Assembly (NCBI GenBank): GCA_947044365.1
Contig: OX345636.1
Coordinates: 31,206,466-31,270,465 of the forward strand
DNA: 64,000 bases
Reading direction: 5' to 3'
DNA from: Petrosia ficiformis
Taxonomy: Eukaryota > Porifera > Demospongiae > Haplosclerida > Petrosiidae
Shown: piece after piece, positions 24,055 through 35,330 of the stretch
Numbering within the stretch: position 1 is the first letter of the stretch
How the letters are laid out: the number at the start of each line of letters is the position of its first letter
Made by a program: the position numbers and the translations under genes
The notes under the pieces: generated by a model
The model's input: only the letters and a program-made list of their open reading frames with translations
Told to the model about the DNA's origin: nothing
Database searches by the model: none

Positions 24055-25330
24055 CATGTACATATACACACATAAGTAATACAGGTACATATGTACATGT
24101 AATACTAATGTGTGTGTATGCACATGTAACACTAATGGGTATATGTGTACATGTAATACTAATGGGTGTATGTTTACTAATGGGTGTATGTGTACATGTA
24201 ATACTAATGGGTGTATGTGTACATGTAATACTAATGGGTGTATGTGTACATGTAATACCAATGTGTGTGTATGCACATGTAATACTAATCTGTGTGTATG
24301 TGTACATGTAATACTGATGTGTGTGTATGTTCATGTAATACTAATGTGTGTGTATGTACATGTAATACTAATGGGTGTATGTGTACATGTAATACCAATG
24401 TGTGTGTATGTACATGTAATACTAATGTGTGTGTATGTGTACATGTAATACTAATGTGTGTGTATGTACATGTAATACTAATGAGTGTATGTTTACATGT
24501 AATACTAATGAGTGTGTATGTACATGTAATACTAATGTGTATGTATGCACATGTAATACTAATGAGTGCATGTTTACATGTAATACTAATGAGTGTATGT
24601 GTACATGTAATACTAATGAGTGTATGTGTACATGTAATACTAATGAGTGCATGTGTACATGTAATACTAATGTGTGTGTATGCACATGTAATACTAATGA
24701 GTGCATGTTTACATGTAATACTAATGAGTGTGTATGTACATGTAATACTAATGTGTGCATGTGTACATGTAATACTAATGAGTGTGTATGTACATATAAT
24801 ACTAATGAGTGCATGTTTACATGTAATACTAATGAGTGTGTATGCACATGTAATACTAATGGGTGTATGTGTACATGTAATACTAATGTGTGTGTATCTA
24901 CATGTAATACTAATGGGTGTATGTGTACATGTAATACTAATGGGCGTATATGTACATATGTACATGTACATGTAATACTAATGGGTGTGACTGTGTGTAT
25001 AATATTATGTGTTTACATGTAATGCTAATAGGTTTGCCTATTTATGTACATGTAATAGTTGTGTATGTATATGTATAGGAACAATGTAATGCTAATGGAT
25101 GTGTATAATTCTCTCTTGTAATACTAATGGGTGCATATATGTGTGTACATGTAATAGTTGTAGGTGTATATCTACATGTACATGCAGTAATAATGTGTGT
25201 ATATGTACATGTACAACATAATACTAATTGTGGGTTTGTACATGTTCATGTAATACTAATTGTATGTAAATGTAATATTTCTGGGTGTATATGTTACTAT
25301 TGTATGTGTGTGTATATGTAATACTGATGT
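24055..25330. repeat. Twenty-seven-bp satellite, array 1
   Basis: The unit is TACATGTAATACTAATG followed by GGTGTATGTG or TGTGTGTATG, 27 bp in total, repeated for over 900 bp and degenerating after about 25020. The period equals nine codons, so several frames stay open on both strands, with peptides like CNTNVCVCT or HTLVLHVHT. I treat these as artefacts. Confidence 0.95.
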
Positions 25331-25690
25331 GTGTATATGAAAATTCATGTGCATAGGCATAGACAAACACACACAACAAACAAGCAAGCAGCCATAATGG
25401 CTTCATTAAGCACAGGCACAAAAGGCTTAGAAAATATTACAGCAGCCATTTGGCTTAGAAACATAATCAGCCATAATATCTTAGAAAAATAACAATCAGC
25501 CACCATGGCTTAGACAATAAGTAGCCACAATGGCTTAGAAAATGAACATCCACAATGGCTTAGAAAATAAGCAGCCACAATGGCTTTTAGTAAAAATGGA
25601 ACACTGAATGCCCAGTCTTAAGAACCGGGAACGGTGAGTTAAAGATCTTTGATGGGCAGCCAACTCTCCCCACTCATCCATGTAATAATA
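25331..25690 (-). mobile_element. 3'-terminal module of a Penelope-like element, solo copy
   Basis: It matches 28869-29290: GAAAATTCATGTG at one border, an ACACACAACAAACAAGCAAG-like stretch, several AGCCACAATGGCTTAGAAAA units, then AGAACCGGGAA and GATCTTTGATGG followed by CCAACTCTCCCCACTCATCC. In the longer copy this sequence lies downstream of a reverse transcriptase, so the solo copy is read as a 3'-anchored truncation, orientation minus. Satellite DNA abuts both borders. Confidence 0.6.
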
Positions 25691-25921
25691 ATAATAATTT
25701 ATTTACATGTAATACTATTGGGTGTACATGTGTTCATGTATTACCAATGGGTGTGTATATGTACATGTAACACTACTGGGTGTATTTGTACATGTACGTG
25801 TAATACTAATGCGTGTGTATGTGTTCATGTATTACTAATAAGTGTGTATATGTACATGTAACACTACTGGGTGTATTTGTACATGTATGTGTAATACTAA
25901 TGTGTGTGTATGTGTTCATGT
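25690..25921. repeat. Satellite, array 2 (variant with GGGTGTATTTGTACATGTA)
   Basis: Same core as array 1, arranged in longer composite units of roughly 90 bp alternating ATTACTAATRRGTGTG, AACACTACTGGGTG and AATACTAATGYGTG blocks. The hAT element interrupts the array, which resumes at 28140 with matching sequence. Confidence 0.85.
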
Positions 25922-26015
25922 TAGACCTGTGCGATAATCGCAATAATGAGATTATCGTGAAACATAGACTCGCTTCACGAATACGATAATTAAAATTTTT
26001 ATTATCGATAACTAC

Positions 26016-26027
26016 TGCGCATGCGCA
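26016..26027. promoter_or_regulatory. NRF-1-like palindrome upstream of hAT-1 transposase
   Basis: TGCGCATGCGCA, a perfect 12-bp palindrome matching the NRF-1 consensus, lies 33 bp upstream of the transposase ATG at 26061. Its role as the element's promoter is inferred from position and from the same motif beside other ORFs in the window. Confidence 0.5.
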
Positions 26028-26060
26028 TTACGTAATCCGCGTGTTACAAAGCTAAACAAT

Positions 26061-27929
26061 ATGGAGGCGTCTAGTTCCAGTGTTTCTGAAGAGCGTATGC
26101 TTCTCCCTCTAGAGAAAGCCAAAAGCGGTGTATGGGAATATTTTGGATTTCCAGCTCAAGGTGGAGAGTTTATAGAGAAAGATAAGAAGAAAAGAACAAC
26201 TGTTTTTTGCAAGCTGTGCCCCAAACAACTTCGATATCAAGGTAACACAACAAATATGATAGTCCACTTACAGTATCACCATCGATCAGAATTTGACAAG
26301 TTAAAGACTAAGTGTAATCTTGTACAACCCGTAGTTCAGAAGCCTGAAGGACAAAGATCTATTACTGACGCCTTTCAACACCTACAACCTCTGCCACAAA
26401 GTTCACAAAGATGGAAGAGTTTAACAAACTCAGTGTGCTACTGCATTGCCAAAGATATGATGCCATTCAGTACTGTAAGCAACAAAGGCTTTCAGGATAT
26501 GTTGCACGCTTTTGAGCCTCGGTATGTTTTGCCAGATCGAAAGACTATCACACAGCACTATATGCCAGATATGTACCAGAGAGAAAAGACGAAAATCACA
26601 AGAGCAATGGAGAAGAATTTGATATTTTTTTCAATTACTACAGATGGCTGGACATCCCGTGCAAACCATAGTTACATCACCCACACAGTGCATTATATTG
26701 ATGAGTCATGGAGGCTCTGCAGTCATCTCCTTGATACTGCTGAACTATCATCAGAACATACCGGAATCAATCTTGCATCTGAATTACAAGAAAGCCTTTA
26801 ACATTGGAATCTAGATGTCAGTAAACTTGTTGCAGTAACAACAGACAATGCAAAGAACATTGTAAATGCCATTGAAATTCTGGAGTGGCAGCACTTTGGC
26901 TGCTTTGCTCACACTTTGCAACTGGGAGTAAAAAAAGCAATGGATGTACCACAAATATCTAAAGCTCTTGGCCGTGCAAAACGCTTAGTGAGTCATTTCC
27001 ATCATTCCTCCAAGTCTTCAACCATCCTTCGTCAGAAACAGTCAGATTTACACTACTCTCAGCTTAATCTCATTCAAGATGTTGCCACTCAATGGAACTC
27101 CTCATATTATATGATGGAGAGAATCCTTAAACAGCAGCAACCACTGTGTGCTGCTCTACTTGAGCTACGAAAAACAGACCTATTACCATGTGACGCAGAA
27201 ATTACCGCTATGGAAGTCTTTGTAGAAGTTATGAGACCAATTGTTGAGATTACAGAAGTTATTGGAGGAGAGAAAAGAGTCACAGTATCAGCAGTGAGAC
27301 CACTTCTTCACAAGTTAATAAACCAACACCTAGTTGTGAAACCCTCTGATGCTCAACTTACTAAAAATGTGAAAAAGGCAGTATTGACTGACTTGAAAAG
27401 CCGTTATAATGATGTAGCAGTTGAAACATTACTAAACGCAGCATGCTTTTTAGACCCCCGCTTCAAGTCTTTGAGCTTCCTTACTGAAGAACAGAGAGAG
27501 AGTACTAAAGCTACAATAGAAATAGAAGCTCAAGAGATACATGTAGCATCCACCACCAAACAAGCTAATGAACCACCTGAAAAAAGGAGATGTCAGGAAA
27601 AGAAAGACCTTATGTCATTATTGGAAGACGTAGTTGATGTATCTACCGAAGAGACAACCTTATATGGAGAGGGAGAGGCAAAGAAAGAGATACAAAAGTA
27701 TATGTTCCTCAATGCAACCACAGATAATGCACTGAAATGGTGGCTAGAGAACGAGAAACATTTTCCTCTTCTTGCAAGAATTGCAAGGAAATACCTTTGC
27801 ATCCCAGCAACATCAGTGCCCTCTGAAAGAGCTTTTAGTATTGCAGGGTATGTAGTGAATGAAAAACGAGCATGCCTGCTTCCAGAAAATGTCAACATGC
27901 TAGTTTTTTTGGCAGAAAACCTTGACTAG
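26061..27929 (+). pseudogene. hAT transposase (ZBED-type), one premature stop
   Basis: A single reading frame of 622 codons is interrupted by only one stop, TAA at 26799-26801 (codon 247). In order it has an N-terminal BED zinc finger (C50, C53, H69, H73/H74) and the first catalytic aspartate in SITTDGWTSR (D195). The second aspartate is in VAVTTDNAKNI (D262, after the stop), followed by CFAHTLQLGV. The C-terminal hAT dimerisation region (about 545-620) contains LKWWLENE and CIPATSVPSERAFS. Length and domain order match an intact hAT transposase. As read, translation gives a BED-finger protein of 246 residues that lacks the second catalytic residue and the dimerisation domain. The start is supported by the upstream palindrome. 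The stop could be a mutation, a polymorphism or a read-through site. Confidence 0.93.
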
Positions 27930-28139
27930 AACCAATTTGTTTAGGCATTTCCTGTACTTATTTATCGTTAATTTATTACTTACTGTGTTATAACATTGTG
28001 TTGATTGTCTTATTGTTACTGATATCTTTGATTTATTATTTTACCATAATTAATAACTATTATCGAGATAATATCGTTTATCTAGATAATTTCACCTAAT
28101 TTATCTAGATATAGGTTATTTCATTATCGCAAAGGCCTA

Positions 28140-28868
28140 GTTCATGTATTACTAATGGGTGTGTATATGTACATGTAACACTACTTGTACATGTACGTGT
28201 AATACTAATGCATGTGTATGTGTTCATGTATTACTAATAAGTGTGTATATGTACATGTAACACTACTGGGTGTATTTGTACATGTACGTGTAATACTAAT
28301 GCGTGTGTATGTGTTCATGTATTACTAATAAGTGTGTATATGTACATGTAACACTACTGGGTGTATTTGTACATGTACGTGTAATACTAATGCGTGTGTA
28401 TGTGTTCGTGTATTACAAATGGGTGTGTATATGTACATGTAACACTACTGGGTGTATTTGTACATGTACATGTAATACTAATGTGTGTGTATGTGTTCAT
28501 GTATAACTAATGTGTTACATGTACATGTAATACTAATTAATGTGTATTAGTGTACACATGTATGTGCTTGTGTATTACTAATGGGTGTGTATATGTACAT
28601 GTAACACTAATGCGTGTATATATACATGTAATACTAATGGGTATATATATACAAATGGGTGTATATACATGTATACATGTAACACTAATGCGTGTATATA
28701 TACTAATGGGTGTATATATACAATGTACATGTAACACTAATGGGTGTATATATACTAATGGGTGTATATATACAATGTACATGTAACACTAATGCGTGTA
28801 TATATACTAATGGGTGTATATATACATGTAACACTAATGCGTGTATATATACTAATGGGTGTATATAT
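28140..28868. repeat. Satellite, array 3
   Basis: Continuation of array 2 on the far side of hAT-1. It grades into units with ACACTAATGCGTGTATATAT and ATACTAATGGGTGTATATAT. Confidence 0.9.
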
Positions 28869-30612
28869 ACATGAAAATTCATGTGTCTAGCATGCTAGCA
28901 AAAGGCGCAAACAAACACACACACAACAAACAAACAAGCAGCCACAATGGTTTCATTAAACATTAGACCAGCCACTATGGCTTAGAAAAATAATTAGCCA
29001 CAATGGCTTAGAAAAATAATTACCAGCTACCATGGCTTAGAAAATAAGCAGCCACAACGGCTTAGAAATAAGCAGCCACAATGGCTTAGAAAATGAACAG
29101 CCACAATGGCTTAGAAAATTAACAGCCACAATGGCTTAGAAAATGAGCAGCCACAATGGCTTAGAAAATGAACAGCCACAATGGCTTAGAAAATAAGGAA
29201 AAATTGAACACTGAATGCCTAGTCTTGAGAACCGGGAATGGTGGGTTAAAGATCTTTGATGGCATGCCAACTCTCCCCACTCATCCAGTGTCCATATAAC
29301 AATAATTACAATAAAAATAGTACACTTAAATAACAAGTACACAACATAATGCAACTCACAAACCAAGAAGAGAAGCACAGAGCTGCCGTAAACCCAAGTT
29401 GGTCATATGTGCATGGTTTGAGATCAGTGAGGCACACCAAGCACCTGCTCCTACAAAAGCAGCTGGCCATCACTGTCCACCCATGCAACACACAAAAGAA
29501 GTACTGATCAGTACTGATTATAATTTTGAAGAAGCACTGATAAGTACTAATCAATGTCTAGCACGCCTATTAGTCACATTTCTAGTTAAGTTCAGTTTAA
29601 CATTAACGGGCAGGCAAACACCTTCCTCTATATGTTTGCGTACATTACAATTAAATTTAGAAAAAATGGGTGCATGTATTTTGTAAACCTTTTTAAAGAT
29701 AAAACATAGCTTTGTATACCAGAAACCTTGCTGTATTAAATGACTAGTTAACTTATAGTGTCTGTGTGTAAAATCTTTAAAAGAATCGCATATCCTACCA
29801 ATTCTTATTAATTGTGAAATATACACTCCATAAGCAGGTTTAGTGGGAACATTACTGCATACATGTAAATGTGGAAAGTTAACTATATTAAAACCAAAAT
29901 TGTCTCTTTTATCAAAAATGGTAGTGTGATATTTCTCGTTTTCTATTGTAATTAATATATCTAAATAGGATAGCATAGTGGGGCTCTCAGTAGTTCTTTT
30001 GAGCTCTAACTCAGGAGGATATATGTCAGGAATAACTTTTATAAATCTATTATTATTTAATGTTAAAAGATCATCAATATATCTGGTAGTGTAAGAAAAC
30101 TGTTGGTATATTACGTTTTATAAGATCTTTCATATAGTTATATTCATAATAGAATAAAAATAAATTAGCTAAAAATGGAGCACAATCAGTACCCATTGGA
30201 ATTCCTATTTGCTGCCTAAATATTTCTTTACCTACTTTAAATGTTATCTATCAAGAATTCCAGCATTTCTATCAGTTTATCCTCTTTAATATTTTTGCTA
30301 CAACTTGATTTAGATGGTATATCTGACCAGTATGTTTTACCAAACTTATTTACAACTATGTATATGGAATTTCTAACTCTATATGCTTCCTGTATGAGAG
30401 CCGTAAGTGCTAATTTTAAAGAGACATGTGGAATACTAGTATACAGTGTAGAAAAATCAAAGCTATCAAAATGTTTTGCCTTAGTAAAGTCATTAATTGT
30501 GTGAAGTTTGTCAAGGACCTGTTGTGAATTATTAATTATCCAAAAACAGTTAACACCGGTATTATTGTAAATGCCATGGCAATATTCTTTAAAATGAGTA
30601 GTTATAGTAGTA
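28869..30612 (-). mobile_element. Penelope-like retroelement, 5'-truncated
   Basis: A reverse-transcriptase relic (29551-30612) is followed downstream on the minus strand by about 250 bp of unique sequence and then by the tail module with at least seven AGCCACAATGGCTTAG units (about 28945-29205). The element ends at GAAAATTCATGTG near 28872. Both borders touch satellite DNA. No target duplication could be defined because the flanks are repetitive. Two further solo tails lie at 25331-25690 and 49735-50015. Confidence 0.6.
29551..30612 (-). pseudogene. Reverse transcriptase fragment, Penelope-like
   Basis: The minus strand gives, in order, FKEYCHGIYNNTGVNCFWII (from about 30600), FDFSTLYTSIPHVSLK (about 30465-30420), IGIPMGTDCAPFLANLFLF (about 30207-30150), YTTRYIDDLLTLNN (about 30098-30055) and SYLDILITIENE (about 29971-29935). 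It then reads to a stop at 29551 through KPAYGVYISQLIRIGR. The order STLYT, MGT-AP, YIDD, YLDI fits Penelope-like reverse transcriptases, and the YIDD catalytic aspartates are kept. At least one frame break lies near 30110 and others may exist between 30300 and 30235. The N-terminal third and the start are missing at the satellite junction. No GIY-YIG endonuclease block was recognised. The class assignment is from motif memory. Confidence 0.75.
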
Positions 30613-31082
30613 AGACATGTAATACTAATGGGTGTATAACACTAATGCATGTATATATACTAATGGGTGTATATATACATGTAATACTAATGGGTATATA
30701 TATACATGTAACACTAATGCGTGTATATATACTAATGGGTGTATATATATATGTAACACTAATGCATGTATATATACTAATGGTGTATATATACATGTAA
30801 TACTAATGGGTGTATATATACATGTAACACTAATGCGTGTATATATACATGTAACACTAATGCGTGTATATATACTAATGGGTGTATACATTTTGTATAT
30901 ACATGTAACACTAATGCGTGTATATATACTAATGGGTGTATATATACATGTAATACTAATGGGTGTATATATACATGTAACACTAATGCGTGTATATATA
31001 CATGTAACACTAATGCGTGTATATATACATGTATGTGTAATACTAATGGGTGTATATATACATGTAACACTAATGTGTGTAT
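30613..31082. repeat. Satellite, array 4
   Basis: Units of ACATGTAACACTAATGCGTG plus TATATAT, alternating with short units of TACTAATGGGTGTATATA. It is cut by hAT-2 at 31083 and resumes at 33426. Confidence 0.92.
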
Positions 31083-31378
31083 TAGAGCTGTCACGATATG
31101 AATTTTTTCATATCGAACATTGGCATTAGAATTTCAGCGATTTTTCGATATATCGCGATTTTTCGATTCGTTCCGATACGATCGATACATGTGTAGTATC
31201 GCCGAACTGATGCGGCGATACAGCGATTCATCTACTCATGTACTGTTCCAGTATTTTATATATTATATATGTAATAGAAAAACTATATTTGTTGTTACTA
31301 ATATGAAAGAAAGATATTTTATTACAAAGAATATTCTGAAAGAAAACATTTTATTACAAAAAACATTCAGAGAATAGC

Positions 31379-33278
31379 TTACAAAACTCGTGGCAAGTTT
31401 TCATACAAAAACAATAATCTATCAACATTTGCTGGTAGTAAGCATGATCGCTTATTAGAAACCAAATTGCCAGCAGAGCTAAAGAGACGTTCACTGGGAA
31501 CACTAGTAGCTGTAACTGATAAAATCTTAGTTACCAGCTTTGAAAGATAGCTGTAAGTAGCTACCCTCTGCTTCCACCATTGAAGAGGTTCAACATCACT
31601 TAACTGTGCTCTTTTCACTTCCTCAGCCTCGTATCGTTTAATTTCAGCTATAGCAATCTCTTCTATATCAACATTATCATTCTCTAATCCACTAGTATCA
31701 AATATGTCTGCAAGTAGTGTGTCTAATTTTTTCTTCTTGGGCGATGGCACAACCATACTATCTTCATTTGAAACAACACCATTTTGATTTTCTTCCTTTA
31801 CTTTTTCAATTTGTTCTGTCAGAGCACTTTTTAAATGTGACAAAATAACTGCTTTCTCTGTTTCTTTAAGAAAGCTTAGAGATTTGAATCTGGGATCTAG
31901 AAACATTGCCATATTTAGCATTATTTGTATTTCATCTGATTGGTATCGTGTAGTTAAATCTTCACGAATAGCTTCCTTCACTTCTTTGGTTATTGGAGAG
32001 TCACTTTCTTCTTCCTTCAAGGTAATATTGATAAACTTGTGCAAGAGTGGTGCAATGATACTAATAGTAGGGTACTTCTCTCCACCTACAATCTCTGTAG
32101 CATCATTGAAAGGCTTCAAAACTAGCAACAACTCTTCTACTACAGCTAGATCACCACTGGACAGCATTAGATCTCTCCTTGTAGTTTCCAGAAGAACAGC
32201 ACATACACTTTGTTCTTGTTGCTTCACTGACAAGAGCATTTCATAGGTACTACCCCATCTAGTAAGACAATCATTCTTTAAGGTGCTCTGCTGGATTTTT
32301 AACATGTTTTGTTTCTCTCTCAATTGGTATGTAGCTTTAGTTGATTTATGAAAGTAGCGAACAATCCTACGAACTCGATTCAATACAGCTTGTACTTGTG
32401 GTAATTCTAGTGCTTTTTTTTACACCTAGTTGTAGAGTGTGCCCAAGGCATGGTATGTGCATTTTATTTAAATGACTGGTGGCATTAACAACACTTTTAG
32501 CATTGTCTGTGGTCACTGCTACCACTTTATGTTCTATTTTCCATTCTTTCAAAATAATGCCCAATTCTTCAGCAATGTTGATAGCATTGTGAGCTACATC
32601 CATCTCTTTGGTCTGCAGGATATAAGACTTGAACTGCCACTCTTTATTAATAAAATGACAGGTTAAACTTAAATAACTTCTATTCTGGTGCTGTGCAGTC
32701 CACAAGTCTGTTGTTATAGAGCAATAGTCAATGCTATTTGCAACTTCATATTCAACTTTTTGTCGTAGCTCATCATACTGGCTTGGTATAACATTTGACA
32801 TCATGTATGTACGAGATGGTATTTTGAATCTAGGCTCAGCTAAATTCATTAATTGTACAAAACCTCTGCCTTCAATTGTAGTGGTAGCCTGCATATCCAT
32901 AGTAATAAAATTACCAATTGCTTGGACCAACTGTTTGTGTCGCTCACTAGAAGCAGGTAATGGCTTATGTTTTACTGACATATCAGTTAGAGTACCTTGC
33001 TTATGACCAGTACTTGTGGATGTAGAAGTAGATCTTCCCATCAGTTCCATGTAATGGGACTTATGGTGTCTTTGTAAGTGGGTCGAGAGGTTGGTGGTAC
33101 CACCAATATACGGAATCTTTGTTTTGCCAATAGGCAAACACAAACGGCACAGTACTGTTTTGTCGTCTATTATCTCGCCACTTTCATCGCCCTTGAACCC
33201 AAAATACACCCAAACTTTACTTTTAGTGTTCTTCTTTGCTACTACATGTGTAGCACATGTCGAGGATCCACTCGCCAT
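31379..33278 (-). pseudogene. hAT transposase (ZBED-type), one frameshift in an A8 run
   Basis: I choose ATG at 33278 (MASGSSTCATHV); an ATG at 33344 in the same frame would add 22 residues. Domains are a BED finger (VLCRLC to THLQRHH), the first aspartate in CSITTDLWTAQ, the second in VVAVTTDNAKSVV, then CLGHTLQLGVKK, and the C-terminal dimerisation region PLQWWKQR to TATSVPSERLFSSAGN. The frame changes once, at a run of eight A (plus-strand T at 32414-32421). hAT-1 has seven A at the equivalent GVKKA codons and stays in frame. Upstream and downstream frames overlap at 32367-32383. As read, the product would stop shortly after GVKK and lack the C-terminal half. Everything else looks intact over about 630 codons. 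Confidence 0.93.
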
Positions 33279-33291
33279 TTTAATGAACTGA

Positions 33292-33300
33292 GCATGCGCA
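33292..33300. promoter_or_regulatory. NRF-1-like half palindrome upstream of hAT-2 transposase
   Basis: GCATGCGCA on the plus strand, TGCGCATGC on the transposase strand, lies about 14 bp upstream of the chosen ATG at 33278. It resembles the motif before the hAT-1 gene. Confidence 0.4.
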
Positions 33301-33425
33301 CATTGCAGCACGTGCACATATCGTGATTGGGCGATAATCGACATTCATTGAAAGTAGTTCGATAATCGTATCGTATCGTTTCGTTTTGGTTTTAATCGAA
33401 ATTTCGTAATATCGCAACAGCTCTA

Positions 33426-34420
33426 GTGTGTATATATACATGTAACACTAATGTGTGTATATATACATGTAACACTAATGCGGTATATATACATGTAACA
33501 CTAATGCGTGTATATATACATGTAACACTAATGCGGTATATATACATGTAACACTAATGCGTGTATATATACATGTAATACTAATGGGTATATATATACA
33601 TGTAACACTAATGTGTGTATATATACATGTAACACTAATGCGGTATATATACATGTAACACTAATGCGTGTATATATACATGTAATACTAATGGGTATAT
33701 ATATACATGTAACACTAATGTGTGTATATATACATGTAACACTAATGCGTGTATATATACATGTAACACTAATGGGTGTATATATACATGTAACACTAAT
33801 GCGGTATATATACATGTAACACTAATGCGTGTATATATACATGTAATACTAATGGGTATATATATACATGTAACACTAATGTGTGTATATATACATGTAA
33901 CACTAATGCGGTATATATACATGTAACACTAATGCGTGTATATATACATGTAATACTAATGGGTATATATATACATGTAACACTAATGTGTGTATATATA
34001 CATGTAACACTAATGCGTGTATATATACATGTAACACTAATGGGTGTATATATACATGTAACACTAATGTGTGTATATATACATGTAACACTAATGCATG
34101 TATATATACATGTAACACTAATGCGTGTATATATACATGTAACACTAATGCGTGTATATATACATGTAACACTAATGGGTGTATATATACATGTAACACT
34201 AATGTGTGTATATATACATGTAACACTAATGCGTGTATATATACATGTAACACTAATGCGTGTATATATACATGTAACACTAATGCGTGTATATATACAT
34301 GTAACACTAATGGGTGTATATATACATGTAACACTAATGCGTGTATATATACTAATGGGTGTATATATACATGTACATGTAACACTAATGGGTGTATATA
34401 TACTAATGGGTGTATGTATA
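33426..34420. repeat. Satellite, array 5, with 107-bp higher-order unit
   Basis: About 37 units of ACATGTAACACTAATG plus GCGTGTATATAT or variants. A shortened GCGGTATATAT unit recurs at about 33482, 33534, 33639, 33803 and 33908. Several of these intervals are close to 107 bp, four units minus one base, showing higher-order amplification. Confidence 0.95.
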
Positions 34421-35182
34421 GGTTATAGGTCGAGGGGAGGGATATTAGTTGTTTTAGAGCCCGAGCGAAGCGAGGGCACTAAAACAACTAATATCCTCAC
34501 CTGAAAACCTATAACTGTCTTATACCTAATCTACAAAGCAGAAGAAACCCACAAAACAAGGATGTGGTTTTTCTTGGTGCCAAATTTATATTGCGCAATT
34601 TCTAATTTGCGTATGGAAAGAAAGTGACGGCTATGGCTGAAGCACTGAAACACTCGCCTTGGTGCTTTCCTACAACTAACGAAGCATAATTTTGATATTT
34701 ATGGCTTTGTTGGAAGCTCTTCTGTGAAAATAAGTGAGTTAAAAGTCTGTGCTGTTTAAAATATGGAAGTTATGCAGGTGAGTAAAGTGAAAACGTTGTC
34801 TTCATACTCGCCTTGCTGTCTTTCTATACTACAGTACTATTAGTACGCCAAGAATGAAAATTATGCTGCAGGTGTCAGAGCGTTATAATAATAACATTCT
34901 GCTGGGCTTCAATAGTTGAAGTATTTTTTCTTTTGCTGTGTCGGTAATTCCATACTTTTTTGATGTTGTTATTATTGTACCACAATATCACAACTAAACC
35001 CTCCTTTTTGCCTTGTTGTGGCTAGGTGAATAACAAAAAATTATATACCTCGTGTCGCGTGATCCCAGGTATCTAACTCGCGATTATCTACCTCCTAGTC
35101 GACATGTCATGTGATACCAGGTGTATTCGTCATTTAGACACCTCATCACATCAAAGGATGAATATTCATTTTAGGTATAAGT
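34421..35182. mobile_element. Unclassified insertion with a perfect hairpin and 11-bp inverted ends
   Basis: The satellite is interrupted here. At 34421-34516 there are nested inverted repeats: GTTATAGGT/ACCTATAAC outside, a perfect 16-bp stem ATATTAGTTGTTTTAG/CTAAAACAACTAATAT inside, and a loop containing GCCCGAGCGAAGCGAGGGC. CTTATACCTAA at 34519-34529 recurs inverted at 35171-35181. The interior, somewhat richer in GC, has direct repeats such as ACTCGCCTTG. No protein was recognised. The boundary is defined only by where the satellite stops and restarts. Confidence 0.6.
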
Positions 35183-35330
35183 ATACTAATGGGTGTATAT
35201 ATATACATGTAACACTAATGGGTGTATATATACATGTAATACGTATACTAAATGTTGTGTATGTGTTCATGTATTACTAATAAGTGTGTATATGTACATG
35301 TAATACTAATGGGTGTGCAGGTACATGTTA
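35183..35330. repeat. Satellite, array 6 (right edge of the island)
   Basis: Four or five degenerate units with ACATGTAACACTAATG, ending near 35330. Confidence 0.8.

Larger units (their letters stand above)
25914..28147 (+). mobile_element. hAT transposon 1, complete ends
   Basis: The element spans 25922-28139 (2218 bp) and is flanked by a perfect 8-bp duplication GTTCATGT (25914-25921, 28140-28147), the size hAT elements make. Termini are inverted: TAGACCTGTGCGATAAT at the left and, read inward, TAGGCCTTTGCGATAAT at the right. Subterminal DNA carries several GATAATCG/CGATTATC motifs, plausible transposase binding sites. It contains one transposase gene on the + strand. The duplication sequence is itself satellite sequence. 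Confidence 0.95.
31075..33433 (-). mobile_element. hAT transposon 2, complete ends
   Basis: The element spans 31083-33425 (2343 bp) between perfect 8-bp duplications GTGTGTAT (31075-31082, 33426-33433). The left end begins TAGAGCTGTCACGATAT and the right end, read inward, begins TAGAGCTGTTGCGATAT. Subterminal regions are dense in TCGATA/TATCGA motifs. One transposase gene lies on the minus strand. It is related to hAT-1 but clearly diverged in sequence and ends. Confidence 0.95.

Noticed and set aside
24285..24975. Frames of about 228 residues on both strands with CNTNVCVCT and HTLVLHVH repeats
   Set aside because: They are products of the 27-bp satellite. The same happens at 33881-34504 and 30632-31129.
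27593..27898. Minus-strand frame of 101 residues inside hAT-1
   Set aside because: Antisense shadow of the transposase C-terminal domain.
30241..30504. Plus-strand frame of 87 residues
   Set aside because: It is antisense to the reverse transcriptase block containing FDFSTLYTSIPH on the minus strand, which has the conserved motifs.
31884..33326. Plus-strand frames across hAT-2
   Set aside because: Antisense shadows of the minus-strand transposase.
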